Part shown: piece after piece, positions 34,311 through 45,711 of the stretch
How positions within the stretch are numbered: position 1 is the first letter of the stretch
How the letters are laid out: each line of letters starts with the position of its first letter
Source: Corylus avellana
Taxonomy: Eukaryota; Streptophyta; Magnoliopsida; Fagales; Betulaceae
DNA length: 64,000 nucleotides
NCBI RefSeq assembly: GCF_901000735.1
Contig: NC_081542.1
Location: forward strand, 20,351,093 to 20,415,092
Direction: 5' to 3'
Position numbers and translations under genes: made by a program
Notes under the pieces: generated by a model
The model's database searches: none
The model's input: the letters and a program-made list of their open reading frames with translations, nothing else
What the model was told of the DNA's origin: nothing

Positions 34311-35353
34311 ATCTTGGGGCTTATTTTTGTTTAGTGTCCATTAGTTTATAAAATCGTTAATTGTTTAATATAACATGCTTCTTATTTGATATTTTCCCGA
34401 GGCCTAACCACCTACAAGATTTTTTGTTTATTTGTATGATTTACCCGGATTTTGAAATATTTTTTGAAAGCACTTTTTATGCTTTTGAAAGTAAAAGAAT
34501 GCAAAAATTTATTTGATTATTATACAAAAAATGAACTTTGAAACACCTAAGAGATAATTAAGCATTAAATATGATGTGAGATGATTATTTGATTGCATTG
34601 TTGACTGAAATATTTTTTATTATTTTGCTATGTACTTTTTTTAAGGCTCATAATTATATGGGTTTTATAATTTGTATGAAATATAATAGATATAACACTA
34701 ATAATATTAAAGATTCTTACTAACTTTCTATTAATGCTTTAATAATCACAATCCAAGTTTTCTTTTCACTATTTTTTTTTTCTTTATATTTTTCATTTTA
34801 AACTATACATATGGGAGCAAAGATTTTAACATATTTTAATTTATATGGATTAAACTAATTAAAGTTAAAGGCCTTATCATAGTAAAATTTTATGTGACTT
34901 ATATATTTATGCAATGTTATGTGTAATTATTTTAAGTAATATATTGATATATAACCTTTAGTATGTCTGTTCATTTAAAGGGGTGTGATAGTTTTTTTTT
35001 TTTTTTTTTTTAACAACCTATAATAAAAAGTTCGATTGACATGTGTTTAAATTTTGAAATTAAACTATAACAAAGAATATCTTGCATACTTTTTTCTACA
35101 GCCAAAGTACTTTTTCGAAAGTGCATAATTATAAGTTTTATTTGTGTTGAAATCTAATAAGTATTACACCAACAATATTAGAGATTCTTTCTCATTTTAT
35201 ATTAATTTTTTGACTAAGCAAAATTCAAGTTTCCCTCTTGCAATTATGAAAAGTAAATTTCATAATACTTATGAAAAGTACAATTATAATATTTTTGATT
35301 TTATAATTAAATTGTAATAAAGAATCCCGCGCATTACGCAGATTATAAGCTAG
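34311..35353 (+). mobile_element. AT-rich segment ending in a Helitron-like 3' terminus
   Basis: The segment ends TCCCGCGCATTACGCAGATTATAAGCTAG followed by T (35350-35354). A short GC hairpin about 10 bases before CTAG is the hallmark of a Helitron 3' end inserted before T. Two related blocks inside (about 34655-34770 and 35125-35250) repeat phrases such as AATATTA(A/G)AGATTCTT. The 5' TC end was not identified and there is no Rep/helicase frame, so this would be a non-autonomous element. Confidence 0.55.
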
Positions 35354-35599
35354 TTCACATAATTCAGTATTATATATACATACATGATACATAATATGAA
35401 ATTCCTATGCCTAATTGCATAAAAGGCATCGTTGAAGTGATTGACAGATTGATAAAGTTATTTAATTTGTACGTTTCTTTTTCTTTTTCTTTTCTTGTTG
35501 ATAATGGGATCAGTATTTACATTATCTTATATTTTGTATGGATTAGGATAGGTAGGATTAAATGAATGTGGTGAAAGAGGCTTGGAAGAAAGTCTGCTG

Positions 35600-35814
35600 C
35601 TTGTTCCATCGAATAGAGAGGGGAGGCCCTCCGTTTCAAAAAGACTGCTTACATCACTTTCTGTTTTCTACTTTCACACCGAATTTCTCGTACGTATTTC
35701 ACCTTCGATCTTCATCTGGATGCTGATTTGCAGCCGTTAAACTGGTGCAAATTTAAGACACCCCGTTTCTTCGGAGGCTGTGAAGCTCAATCTGTAAAGG
35801 CAAGAATTGGAATA
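35600..35814 (+). other. Probable 5' untranslated exon of the ankyrin gene
   Basis: A more GC-balanced segment ends at a donor (AATA, then GTAAGTAAT). The donor and following intron sequence are conserved in the minus-strand paralog at 49017-48764. The acceptor would be AAACCAG at 36540-36546. Inferred; the transcription start is unknown. Confidence 0.45.
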
Positions 35815-36413
35815 GTAAGTAATATCGTCAAGTACGTACCTGTAGTAAGTCTTCATCATAAATATTGTTGTTATCCTCATGAGTTTAGAATTTTTCTCTT
35901 TCTCCTTACTGTTATTCTTTTATTCTTACCTTTGTATCTCTATATTCTTTCATTTTTAAACACTTAGCAAATTAAGCATCATGGCTTTTTTTCTTCTTTC
36001 GGAATCCGTAAATCAAAATGGGGTACTTTTGTCATGGTGGATAATTCTTGTTTACTATTTAGCAAATCTGGTAGAAGAAAAGTTTACGGAAAACTAGAAG
36101 AAAATTGAAGAAAAGGATCAATAAGTTTGTTGTGAGGGATCGCTTAATGCATGTGATTGTCCTGCTAAAATTTGATCTCAAATCATGACAAAAATAAACT
36201 ACAACCAATGACGGACTATGGGCGGGGGAATTGTTAAAAGAAATTGGTCTTTAAATTTGTAAAAAAAAAATAAAAAAATAAAAAATAAGTCTTGTTTTTT
36301 TGGTTTTTTCTTTGGCCTCTTAAAATAAATAAATAAATAAAAATCAAAAAGAGAGAGAGAGAGATAGAGAGAGAGAATTCAACCCAGTCTCGCCCTCTAA
36401 AGTTAAATTTGTA

Positions 36414-36416
<3 letters not shown>

Positions 36417-36469
<53 letters not shown>
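36417..36469. repeat. (AT)n microsatellite
   Basis: Long pure AT run in the presumed first intron of the ankyrin gene. The paralog at 48.8 kb lacks it. Confidence 0.95.
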
Positions 36470-36470
<1 letters not shown>

Positions 36471-36553
36471 CAGTAGGTATCTCAATATATACAAAAATTA
36501 TGTAAAAACGTTCATATGTCTATTAAATTTATTTTTATAAAACCAGAAGAAAA

Positions 36554-37143
36554 ATGGAAGACGCTACATCCATGCCTGAGAATGGAGGACAACAGGCAAA
36601 TGTGAGAATTGAAAGGAATTCTTCTGGAAAAGCTATCCATCAACAAATATCCTCTTCTCCAACAGTGGATTCCCCCGGTCATCTCTTGATTAGTATTGAG
36701 AAGTCGGACGCAACTAATGGGAGTAAGTGCCTCTCTCTTTCTATCTGGTGAAGATATACAGGAGACCCAGTTTAATTTCGATTTGTCTGCTTTTATATAT
36801 ACCATGCATTGTGAATGTTGTGTTATCCGTCAACCAATATTATCTCCTACAAGGCTACAACAGGTTTCTATAGCTCTACTCCTCCTCCTAAAACATCGTC
36901 TTCTGATGAATCTAATGCAGTCCATCAAGGAGCCGCTCCTAATACCCCAAGTACGTCAAATTCACAGATTACTCCAGCAAGCAATAATTCAGCTGGGACA
37001 TCAAACGGACAGTCCTCAAGGCCAAATGAAGATCCTCAAAGTAAGCGTCTCTCTTTCTCTTTGGTCATAACAGGTGAACGAATTTAATTTCGATTTGTCT
37101 TAGGTAAAACTCTTGCGAATGCTTTTATATATACCATGCATGT

Positions 37144-37174
<31 letters not shown>

Positions 37175-37768
37175 TGTAAAAAACTGCGTTGTGAATGTTC
37201 TCTTAAGCACCTTCTGCATATATCTGCACCTCTACTGATTTATCATAGGCCAAAATTCCGGAGAAAATCTTCACCATAATTGTTGTTATCATCATGACTT
37301 TAGCATTTTTCTCTTTTTCCTTACCATTATTCTGTTATTCTTAACTTTGTATCTGTATATAGTTTCTATTTTTAAGTACACATCATGCCTTTTTGTCTTC
37401 TTTCGAATCCTTAAATGAAAATCTCGGTTCTTATTTACTATTTAGCAAATCTGGTAGAAAAAAAGTTTATGAAAAACCAGAAAAAAAAAAAGAAAAGAAA
37501 AAAGGCTCAATTATAAGTTTGTTGTGAGGCATCACTTAATGCAAAGTGATTGTCCTGCTAAAATTGGATCGCAAATCATGTTGAAGGAAGAAAACATGAA
37601 ATGAGCAAGAAAAATGTAAAATAATTACAAAATGATCATTCCTCTCCCTCCCTCTAAATCGTTAACTTGTAGGTTCGTCCCTCAGCTCTACTCCTAAAAC
37701 ATCGTCTTCTGATGATAATGCAGTCCATCAAGGAGCCACTCCTAATATCCCAAGTGAAGATCCTAAAA
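36554..37768 (+). CDS. Ankyrin-repeat/PGG gene, 5' exons (Ser/Pro/Asn-rich N-terminus)
   Basis: Three exons fit GT/AG rules and all use intron phase 1: 36554-36722 (start MEDATSMPENGGQQAN), 36864-37040 (STPPPKTSSSDESNAVHQG) and 37673-37768 (a near-repeat of the previous one, STPKTSSSDDNAVHQG). Together they encode about 147 residues rich in Ser, Pro, Asn and Gln, like the disordered start of ITN1/ACD6-like proteins. The last donor (GTAAGTGTCTC) is cut 11 bases into the intron by a gypsy LTR. The phase and the intron sequence on the far side of that gypsy element (11229-13915) fit the first ankyrin exon at 13916. These are therefore most likely the missing 5' exons of the gene at 13.9-16.4 kb. 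The block at 37265-37500 repeats intron 1 sequence, showing that exon and intron modules were duplicated. Confidence 0.75.
37144..37172. repeat. (AT)n microsatellite
   Basis: AT run in the intron after the second coding exon. A related run sits at 11251-11269 in the homologous intron sequence beyond the other gypsy LTR. Confidence 0.9.
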
Positions 37769-37779
37769 GTAAGTGTCTC

Positions 37780-38171
37780 TGATGCAGCGTAGGATTGTGG
37801 TGAACAAGAAAAACAGCAAGTAGAAGGGATAAATATTTCTAAGATTGTGAGACTATCACAAGAATCAAAGAAATCTTCTTAAAAACTATAGATTCTATCT
37901 ATGGTTTAAGGAAAAACACAAAGAAACTCAACTCTGAGTAATTCTTATTAAACAAACTCAATAATAATCATAAACTAAATTGTTAAAGGCTATAAGCATA
38001 TATTTATAGCCCAAGACTCCTAGTCCTAAGATAACAATGAAATAGAGTTAATTTAGAAGTCTACGAAAGACAACTAAACCAAATAAAAGACTAACAAAGA
38101 AACCTAATTAAAAGACTAAAAGATAAAATAAGATAAGATAAGATAAGCCATTCTAAACTATATCTGCATCA
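37780..38171 (-). repeat. Gypsy 3' LTR
   Basis: The 392-bp LTR (TGATGCAG...CTGCATCA) is preceded by GTCTC (37775-37779). The inner side is the polypurine tract CAACCAGGGGAGAA read on the minus strand (38172-38185). It matches 10731-11228 apart from the tandem expansion there. Confidence 0.93.
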
Positions 38172-41100
38172 TTCTCCCCTGGTTGAACAGAATTCGACCT
38201 CGAATTCGAATCCTCATTCGGCGAATCACCGGTGAATGGTACAAGGTGTTTGACATTGAAAACGTCAGATGTCTTGATATGACTAGGTAGGTTCAACCGG
38301 TACGCATTTGAATTGATCTTCTCTATAATCTCTACCGGACCAATCTTGCGGGCAGCCAACTTGTTATACTCGCCAACAGAAAACCTATCTTTAGTTAACA
38401 CAGCCCACACAAAATCCCCTTCCTCGAACTCAACAGCACGACGCTTTTTATCCGCATTCTCCTTATACTTTGCGGTAGATTGTTGTAAATTCTGGATGGT
38501 GAACTTGTGACCTGCGTGTATTTGAGCTATTAAGTCCTCAGCTGTAGCATGCGGCCGCTTCAAATCGGGAAGAGGCACCAAATCCAATGGGGCACGAGGA
38601 TTACTCCCATAAATGATGGTAAATGGGCTAAGGCCAGTGCTCCGGTTAGTGGAACGGTTGTAGGCGAACTCGGCTTGGAACAATTTTTGATCCCATGATT
38701 TGATATTCTCCCCCACCAAGCTTCGAAGTAAGGCTCCCAATGACCGGTTAACGACCTCTGTTTGTCCGTCCGTCTGTGGATGATATGCACTGCTGAAATC
38801 AAGCCTAGTATGGGATAACCTCCACAAACAGCGCCAGAAGTGGCTAAGAAACCTTGTGTCGCGGTCGGATACGATAGACAATGGCAAACCATGGAGGCGG
38901 TAGACCTCTCTGAAATACATTTGGGCGACATTCACCGCATCGGCGGTCTTCTTGCACGCAATGAAATGCACCATTTTTGAAAATCTATCAACAACGACAA
39001 AGATTGAATCATTACCTTTTTGGGTTTTAGGTAAGCCTAGCACGAAGTCCATGCTCACGTTGGTCCATGGCCCTTCCGGAATAGGAAGGGGCATATATAA
39101 CCCGGCATTAGTAGCCGACCCCTTGGACACTTGACATATTCTGCAGCTCTTCACAAATTTGTCCACTTCTTTCCGCATACTCGGCCAATAGAACTGGTCC
39201 GCCACCAGTTGTAATGTTTTATCTCTTCCCATGTGACCTTCATAATGGCGCTCATGGATGATTTTCAACCTTAGACTACCTTCAGGAATGCATAATTGAG
39301 TACCTTTGAATAGGAACCCATTACACAAATTGAAGTCTCTTCGCTCGCCCGATGACACCTCCTCAATAATAGGACCAAAAAACGGATCACTAGACAAAGA
39401 ATCTTTTAATAATTCAAAACCGAGTACCTCTGTTTTCATGGTGACTAATAGTGATGATTTCCGGCTGAGGGCATCTGCCACTTTGTTCAATGCTCCGGAC
39501 TTGTGCTTGATTGTGAAGTTGAATTGTTGGACAAAAGCGGCCCATTTAGCATGCCGAGATGACAATTTATCTTGACTGCTGAGGTGTTTAAGTGCTTCAT
39601 GGTCCGAGTACAAAATGAAGTTGTTGTAGGCGAGGTATGAGCTCCAATGTTTCAGTGCTTGTACTAATGCGTAGAACTCAATATCATAAGTGCTATAATT
39701 GAGTTGGGCGCACTTTAACTTCTCACTAAAATAGGCTACCGGTTTGCCTTTTTGGCTGAGTACTGCTCCAATTCCTACTTTTGATGCATCACAATGCAAC
39801 TCAAAAGGTAGGTCAAAATCTGGAAGAACTAGTAAGGGAGCGGTGGTCAATTTGACCTTGATCAACTTGAAGGCGGTGGTGGCTGCTTCACTCCACGAGA
39901 ATTTACCCGCCTTCATGCATTCCGTAATCGGTGCTAAGATGGTACTAAAGTTGTAAATAAAGCGCCGATAAAAAGATACTAACCCATGAAAACTGCGGAC
40001 CTCATGTAGTGTAGTGGGGAGAGGCCAATCCCGAACTGCTGCTATCTTTGACTCATCCACCGCTAACCCGTCCTTGGACACCACATACCCAAGAAAAAGA
40101 ACGGATTCCGTCATGAAATTGCATTTTGCCGGGGCTGCGTAAAATTTCTCCTTGCGCAAGACACTTAGTACCTCCCTTACATGTTGAAGGTGCTCCTCAA
40201 TGGTAGAACTATATATGAGGATATCATCGAAGTAGACGACTACAAACTTTCCAATGAATGGGCGGAATGCCTGATTCATAACTCGCATAAAGGTACTAGG
40301 AGCGTTAGATAAGCCAAACGGCATTACTAACCATTCGTAGAGTCCTTCACGTGTCTTGAACGCGGTCTTCCATTCGTCACCAACCCGTACCCGAATTTGA
40401 TGGTACCCACTCTTCAAGTCTAACTTTGTAAATATTGTTGCCCCACTTAATTGATCTAATAAGTCATCTAATCTAGGAATAGGAAATCTGTACCTTACTG
40501 TGATCTTATTGATAGCGCGGCTATCGACACACATTCTCCATGATCCATCTTTCTTAGGTGTAAGCAAAGCTGGAACTGCACATGGGCTCAAGCTTTCCCG
40601 GATATGTCCCTTGGTTAGTAACTCTTCCACTTGTCGGCGCAGCTCTTCATGCTCCTTGGGACTCATGCGGTAGTGTGGTCGGTTGGGGAGATTAGAACCG
40701 GGCACCAAGTCAATTTGGTGTTGAATGTCGCGAAGAGGCGGCAGCTCTTCCGGTAATTCTTTTGGGAACACATCGGCAAACTCCTCCACTAATCCCTTGA
40801 TTGCAACCGGGACCTCCTCCTCCGTGGGAGTGCATTCCTTTCCAACTAGGACATATACTTGATTGGAATCACGCATCTCCTTAATGAATTCCCTCTTAGC
40901 TAAGAGATTTTGGCCCGCCCCTTTAGAAGGTTTAGGCTTGTCTCCAGGGTTAGGCAAAAGAGTGAGTTTTACATTATCAACTAAAAAACTATAGGTGTTC
41001 TTCCTTCCGTCATGATGAGCATTCCTATCATATTGCCAAGGCCTTCCTAGCAATAAGTGGCATGCATCCATGGCCACCACGTCACACCAAGTTTTGTCTT

Positions 41101-41505
41101 TATATCTTGATCCAATTGAAAAAGTTACAAGGCAACGTTTGGATACTATTACCTCGTTTCCCTTCTTGAGCCACTCCAAGCGGTATGGTGTAGGATGTTT
41201 TTCTGTTTCAAGGGCTAATTTTCGGACCGCTTCTTCCGCCACCACGTTTTCACAACTGCCTCCGTCGATGATAAGTTTGCATACTTTTCCCCCTATGGTG
41301 CATGTGGAGTGAAAAAGATTGTGGCGCTGCCCATCATCACCTTCCTCCTTACGAGGTGTTAAGCATATTCGTCGTATCATCAAAAGAGGACCGTCATCTC
41401 CGGATACAAATTCTCCATCATCGTTCCCATGGTCCTCAATGGTGGTGTCATACTCCTCATCCTCACCTTGTTCATCGAAGGTGTCTCCCGCCTCAATAAG
41501 CAAAC
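38153..41505 (-). CDS. Ty3/gypsy polyprotein, 3' part (protease, RT, RNase H, integrase), open frame
   Basis: The frame is open from the gap at 41505 to the stop at 38153, about 1,117 codons without a break. Domains in order: protease (IIDGGSCENVV); reverse transcriptase (LDLKSGYHQIRV, YFDDILIYS); RNase H (HCDASKVGIGAVLSQ, YSDHEALKHL, KVADALSRK); integrase zinc region (HYEGHMGRDKT, CRICQVSKG) and catalytic core (MDFVLGLPKT, IVSDRDTRF, AYHPQTDGQTEVVNRSLG); and a C-terminal region (IGPVEIIEKINSNAYRLNLP) without an obvious chromodomain. The last codons overlap the LTR by 19 bp. Its start and gag are hidden by the gap; the near-identical 8102-10701 supplies that half. The clade was not assigned. 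Confidence 0.95.
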
Positions 41506-41605
41506 NNNNNNNNNNNNNNNNNNNNNNNNNNNNNNNNNNNNNNNNNNNNNNNNNNNNNNNNNNNNNNNNNNNNNNNNNNNNNNNNNNNNNNNNNNNNNNN
41601 NNNNN
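41506..41605. other. Assembly gap (100 N)
   Basis: 100 N cutting the gypsy polyprotein. The sequence on the far side is unrelated. Confidence 1.
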
Positions 41606-42696
41606 TGGCTTGCAGACATTATTTGGGTTAATATATGTTAACTAATCCTAAAATATTAGAGCATCACATGCATTAATACATTACAAAATTTTAGAAATAA
41701 AAAATGCCAATGCGACACGCGTGCATGGCTTGATCATAATTGACTCAAGCTCAAACAAAATCATATTGGTGGCATATTATGGAAAGGAACTTCTTGTAAT
41801 GTTCTTCTAGTAGTATTAAACTACAACTTTGGGTCTCTAAGGGGTAACTCAATCAGCTGTGGACCACACCTCATGAAGCGGAGGTAACTAATTCGAATCC
41901 CCCTTCCCATGTCAAAAGAAAAAAAAAAAAAAAAAACTACAACTTGGGGTAAACCTAGCCGTCAAAGAGAGGAGGAGGGAGCCTCTCCCCCTTCCCCTTC
42001 TCCCCCCTTCTAATCCTTCCTCCCCTTCTGCTCGTTTTTCCCTGGTTTTCTTTGTTTTGTAAGTGTTTTTGGGCCAGAAATCAGCAACTCCGACCACTAC
42101 CACCTGCCCTCCAAGGTGCTGCGCCTCCCTTCTCCTCCATCCGCTCCACCATGTGCCAACGCTGGCCAGTGCCCATCATCTCCTCCACTCTGGTTGCTGC
42201 TGATTTGCTGGCTGTGTTGCTTGTTTTGAATAATAATTTTATCTTTATATCTGCTATCGTGAGCGATCTACGAGGAAAATGATGTAGTTTCCCAACCGTT
42301 TTGGGTCGATGAGGAGTAGATCTAGTATTCTCAGGAGCAAATCTGTGCTTTTATGGTTATTTTTCTGTTGGGGCTGAGTTTTTTCTGTTTTTTGTTGTCT
42401 GTATTTTTGCTTGAATAAAGATTGTCCAAACCTTTGGATTGTAGATGTGATCTATTTTCAGAGCGAGGAAGATGAGCTACCTATGCATTGAGTTGAGTAT
42501 GTTTGGAACAGATCTAGTGTTACAACTGAAAGTAGTCATAGGTTAGTGGATATTGATGTCCTAGATAGGTCCTGAATATTTGATTTTTATGTAAGCATTT
42601 ATGATTTGTAACCTCGTAGCTTTGACTATGAATTTTCAGAGCTTTTTGCTCTGTGATATAAAAGCGTTATGCTCACGATCTTTCTTTAATGAGACC
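41606..42696. other. Non-coding DNA around a SINE, no gene seen
   Basis: Apart from the SINE at 41834-41935 no gene is supported. A pyrimidine-rich stretch at 41960-42040 is followed by T-rich DNA to the gap at 42697. It could be a transposon end, but no terminus was found. Confidence 0.5.
41834..41935 (+). mobile_element. tRNA-derived SINE with target duplication
   Basis: A 102-bp unit has an A-box-like GGGGTAACTCAATCAG, a B-box-like TAATTCGAATCC, and a tail AAAAGAAAA with a long A-run. It is bracketed by ACTACAACTTTGGG (41820-41833) and ACTACAACTTGGGG (41936-41949), a 14-bp target-site duplication with one length difference in a T/G run. All features of a short SINE are present. Confidence 0.85.
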
Positions 42697-42796
42697 NNNN
42701 NNNNNNNNNNNNNNNNNNNNNNNNNNNNNNNNNNNNNNNNNNNNNNNNNNNNNNNNNNNNNNNNNNNNNNNNNNNNNNNNNNNNNNNNNNNNNNNN
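42697..42796. other. Assembly gap (100 N)
   Basis: 100 N; hides the left terminus of the CACTA-like element that follows. Confidence 1.
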
Positions 42797-43429
42797 CCAC
42801 TAAAAGTGGACGCTAAAGACTCATCATTAGGGTCGACTTTCTAATAGTTAAGTATTAGGGTCGACAAAGTCGACCCTAAACAGTAGGTAGAAAAATAAAA
42901 AAAAATAAAAAAATAAAAAAAATTGATGGGCAATAGCGTCCACTTTAAAGTCGACCCTAATAGTTAAGTTTGTCGACCCTAAAGAGTAGGTAGAAAAATA
43001 AAAATAAAAATAAAAAAATAAAATTGATGGGCAATAGCGTCCACTTTTAGTGGACGCTAATACTTAAGTATTAGGGTCGACTTTGAAAGTCGCCCCTAAT
43101 AGTTAAGTATTAGGGTCGACTTTGTGGACGCTAAAGAGTATGTAGAAAAATAAAAATAAAATAAAATTAATGGTCTAAAAAAAATGAAATTATAAATTAT
43201 AAATTATAAATTTTCTAAAAAATAAAAATAAACTTTTATAAAATTATAAATTTTCTCTTAATTTGAAATTAAAACTTTTATAAAATTAAACTGTAATAAA
43301 AAATGAAAAATTAGTTCGATCGAACATTGAGTTCAACTCTAAGCATTTTATATTATATTAGTGTATTAGTTATAAAATGTTATTTCCCAAAAATTTACCT
43401 CCGATAATATGTCATTATTTATTTTATAT

Positions 43430-44215
43430 AAATTATCAGATATTCGATCGATCGTGATAGGATCAAATGATTGATCAAACTTCAAACAAATTAAAGGTTC
43501 GTTCAAACATCCGTTTGGTCCTAGTGCATTTGTTTGATCGATCATGATAGAATCAATGATCGAACAAACTTGATACAATTGAAATTGAAGGATTGATCGA
43601 ATATCCGATCAATCATAATGAATTAGTTCGATTGATCGTGATAAGATCAAATGATTGAAACAATTGAAATTAAAATTGAATTAATTCGATTGATCGTGAT
43701 AGGATCAAATGATCGATCAAACATCCGATCGATCCTAATGAATTAGTTCGATTGATCGTGATAAGATCAAATGTTTGATCGAACATCCGATCGATCCTAG
43801 TGAATTAGTTCGATTGATCGTGATAAGATCAAATGATCGATCAAACATCTGATCGATCATAGTAAATTAGTTCGATTGATTATGATAGGATCAAACATCT
43901 GATCAAAAATCCGATCGATCCAAGTGAATTAGTTCGATTGATTGTGATAGAATCAAATGATCAATCAAATGTTCGATCGAAAATCCGATCGATCAAACAT
44001 CCAATCGATCCTAGTGAATTAGTTTGATTGATCGTGATAAGATCAAATATCTGATTGAAAATCCAATCGATCCTAGTGAATTAGTTCAATTGATCGTAAT
44101 AGAATCAATTGATCGATCAAACATCTGATTGATCCTAATGAATTAGTTAGATTGATCATGATAAGATCAATTGATCGATCAAACTGAATACAATTGAAGG
44201 TTCAATCAAACATTC
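43430..44215. repeat. Minisatellite, about 62-bp unit, rich in GATCGATC
   Basis: About a dozen diverged copies of a unit of the form GAATTAGTTCGATTGATCGT, then GATAAGATCAAATGATCGAT, then CAAACATCCGATCGATCCTA. Units vary by internal deletions. Nearly every unit carries two to four GATC sites, several as GATCGATC. No open frame spans it. Confidence 0.85.
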
Positions 44216-45711
44216 AATTGAACTATAAGCTTTTTATATTATCTTAGTGCATTAGTTATATTATCTTTGGATTTTGTATTGATCTTATAATTAATTATAA
44301 GATAAATATCAACTTAATGATCTTTATTATAAAAATTTATTAAACGGAAATTATTAGTTAATATTATAATAATAAAAACATATTACAGGAGAAAATGAAG
44401 AAAAACAAAAATAAATAAAATAAATAAAAATTAAAAAATTATAAGTGTAATTTTTTTTTTTTAAAAAAATAAATTTGAGGCTCATTAGTCGCCCCTGTTG
44501 AGGGCAAAAATAAGCACCATCCAGTGGTGGGGTATCTGAAATTTTCGGATCAAAAATTTCATAAACCGCGTCTTTTTTTCCCTCAAACCTTCAAAACACC
44601 AGAATCCTCCCTAACACCCCTCTCACTCACCTCCCTCATCACTCTCACTCTCAATCTCTCTACCGCTGCTCTCCCAAACTTTGACCGACGAAAGCTTTCA
44701 TACAAGGCTTTGCTGAGAAGTTGAAAGAGGGAGAGAGAGAGAAAGGGAGAGAGAAAGAAAGAGAGAGGGTGGATCGTTTGGGGAAGCCAGAGAAGAAAAA
44801 GAAAAAGAAGGGGAGAAAAATCCTCGAGGTAACCTCTTTAAACTTTAAATTTTTGCAATTTTTGTGTTAATTTTTGGGTTTTGTTTGATGTGTTTGTATC
44901 CATTGCGAATTTGGGGTTGGATTAGTGACTGTATTCTTTCGATTTTTTGGTAGTGCGGTTTCAGTTTACCCTCGGTTTGATTGCCGAGAAAGTGGAGGGA
45001 AAGATAAATGCTATTTGGGTATTTTGGTGTTTGATGTTTCTGGTTCTGAAAGATGGAAAATTTGTTATTGATTAAAGGATTAATGGTTCATTAACAGACA
45101 ACCTGGTTGTTTTATTGATTAAAGGATTAAGGGTGCCAAGTTGATTTCTTGTTTCAACCAAAAAGAGAAATCCTTAGTTCCTTAACAAAGAAATTTGTGA
45201 TTGAAGAAGTTGAATCCTTCTATCCTCTGACATATTCTCAGTTATTAAGTTGGCTTCTCGGCTTTTCTGTGCAAAATGTGTCAATTAATGTATTTGAAAA
45301 CATGTCAATTTGCATTACCACTGCAGGGTGAGAATTAGTGATATATTTAATCTTTGTTGCTTTTTCAAAATCAGCAAGGTCAATAAGCTATAATCTTTTA
45401 TTAATGCTATTTCTTCTCCTAAATTTATATGAAATGTTAATCATTCATTGACGGCCCATTTTGTAGACCTTAATCACAGTTATGTGCTAAAGCTGTTATT
45501 TCTCTTTGATGTTGTGAGGAAGTATCTGTGGATAAATCAGTCTGCAGGTGTTAATATGTTAAAGCATTTTCTGTTCTGAGGTTTTCAAAGAGTGCTTTGC
45601 TTGATAAAATTAAATTACAAGTTCCAGTTAATCAAGTCTATGCATTTGTTTGCTTAATTGTTCATTGTGTTGTTTGTGTGCTGTCTAATTAGTGGCCATT
45701 CTTGCATGCAG
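44216..45711. other. Region upstream of the OSCP pseudogene, no clear gene
   Basis: AT-rich to 44480, then a CT-rich block (44570-44660) and a GA-rich block (44720-44810) that could be an old 5' untranslated region. The DNA after about 44830 looks like intron. No convincing first exon of OSCP was recognised. Confidence 0.4.

Noticed and set aside
43430..44215. Possible CRISPR-like array
   Set aside because: Units are diverged head-to-tail copies without unique spacers, in a plant nuclear context.
44524..44724. ORF of 66 codons before the OSCP pseudogene as OSCP exon 1
   Set aside because: No transit-peptide likeness or splice link to 45712; the sequence is CT-rich leader-like DNA.
45149..45331. 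ORF of 60 codons in the presumed OSCP intron
   Set aside because: No similarity recognised and no splice signals tying it to neighbours.
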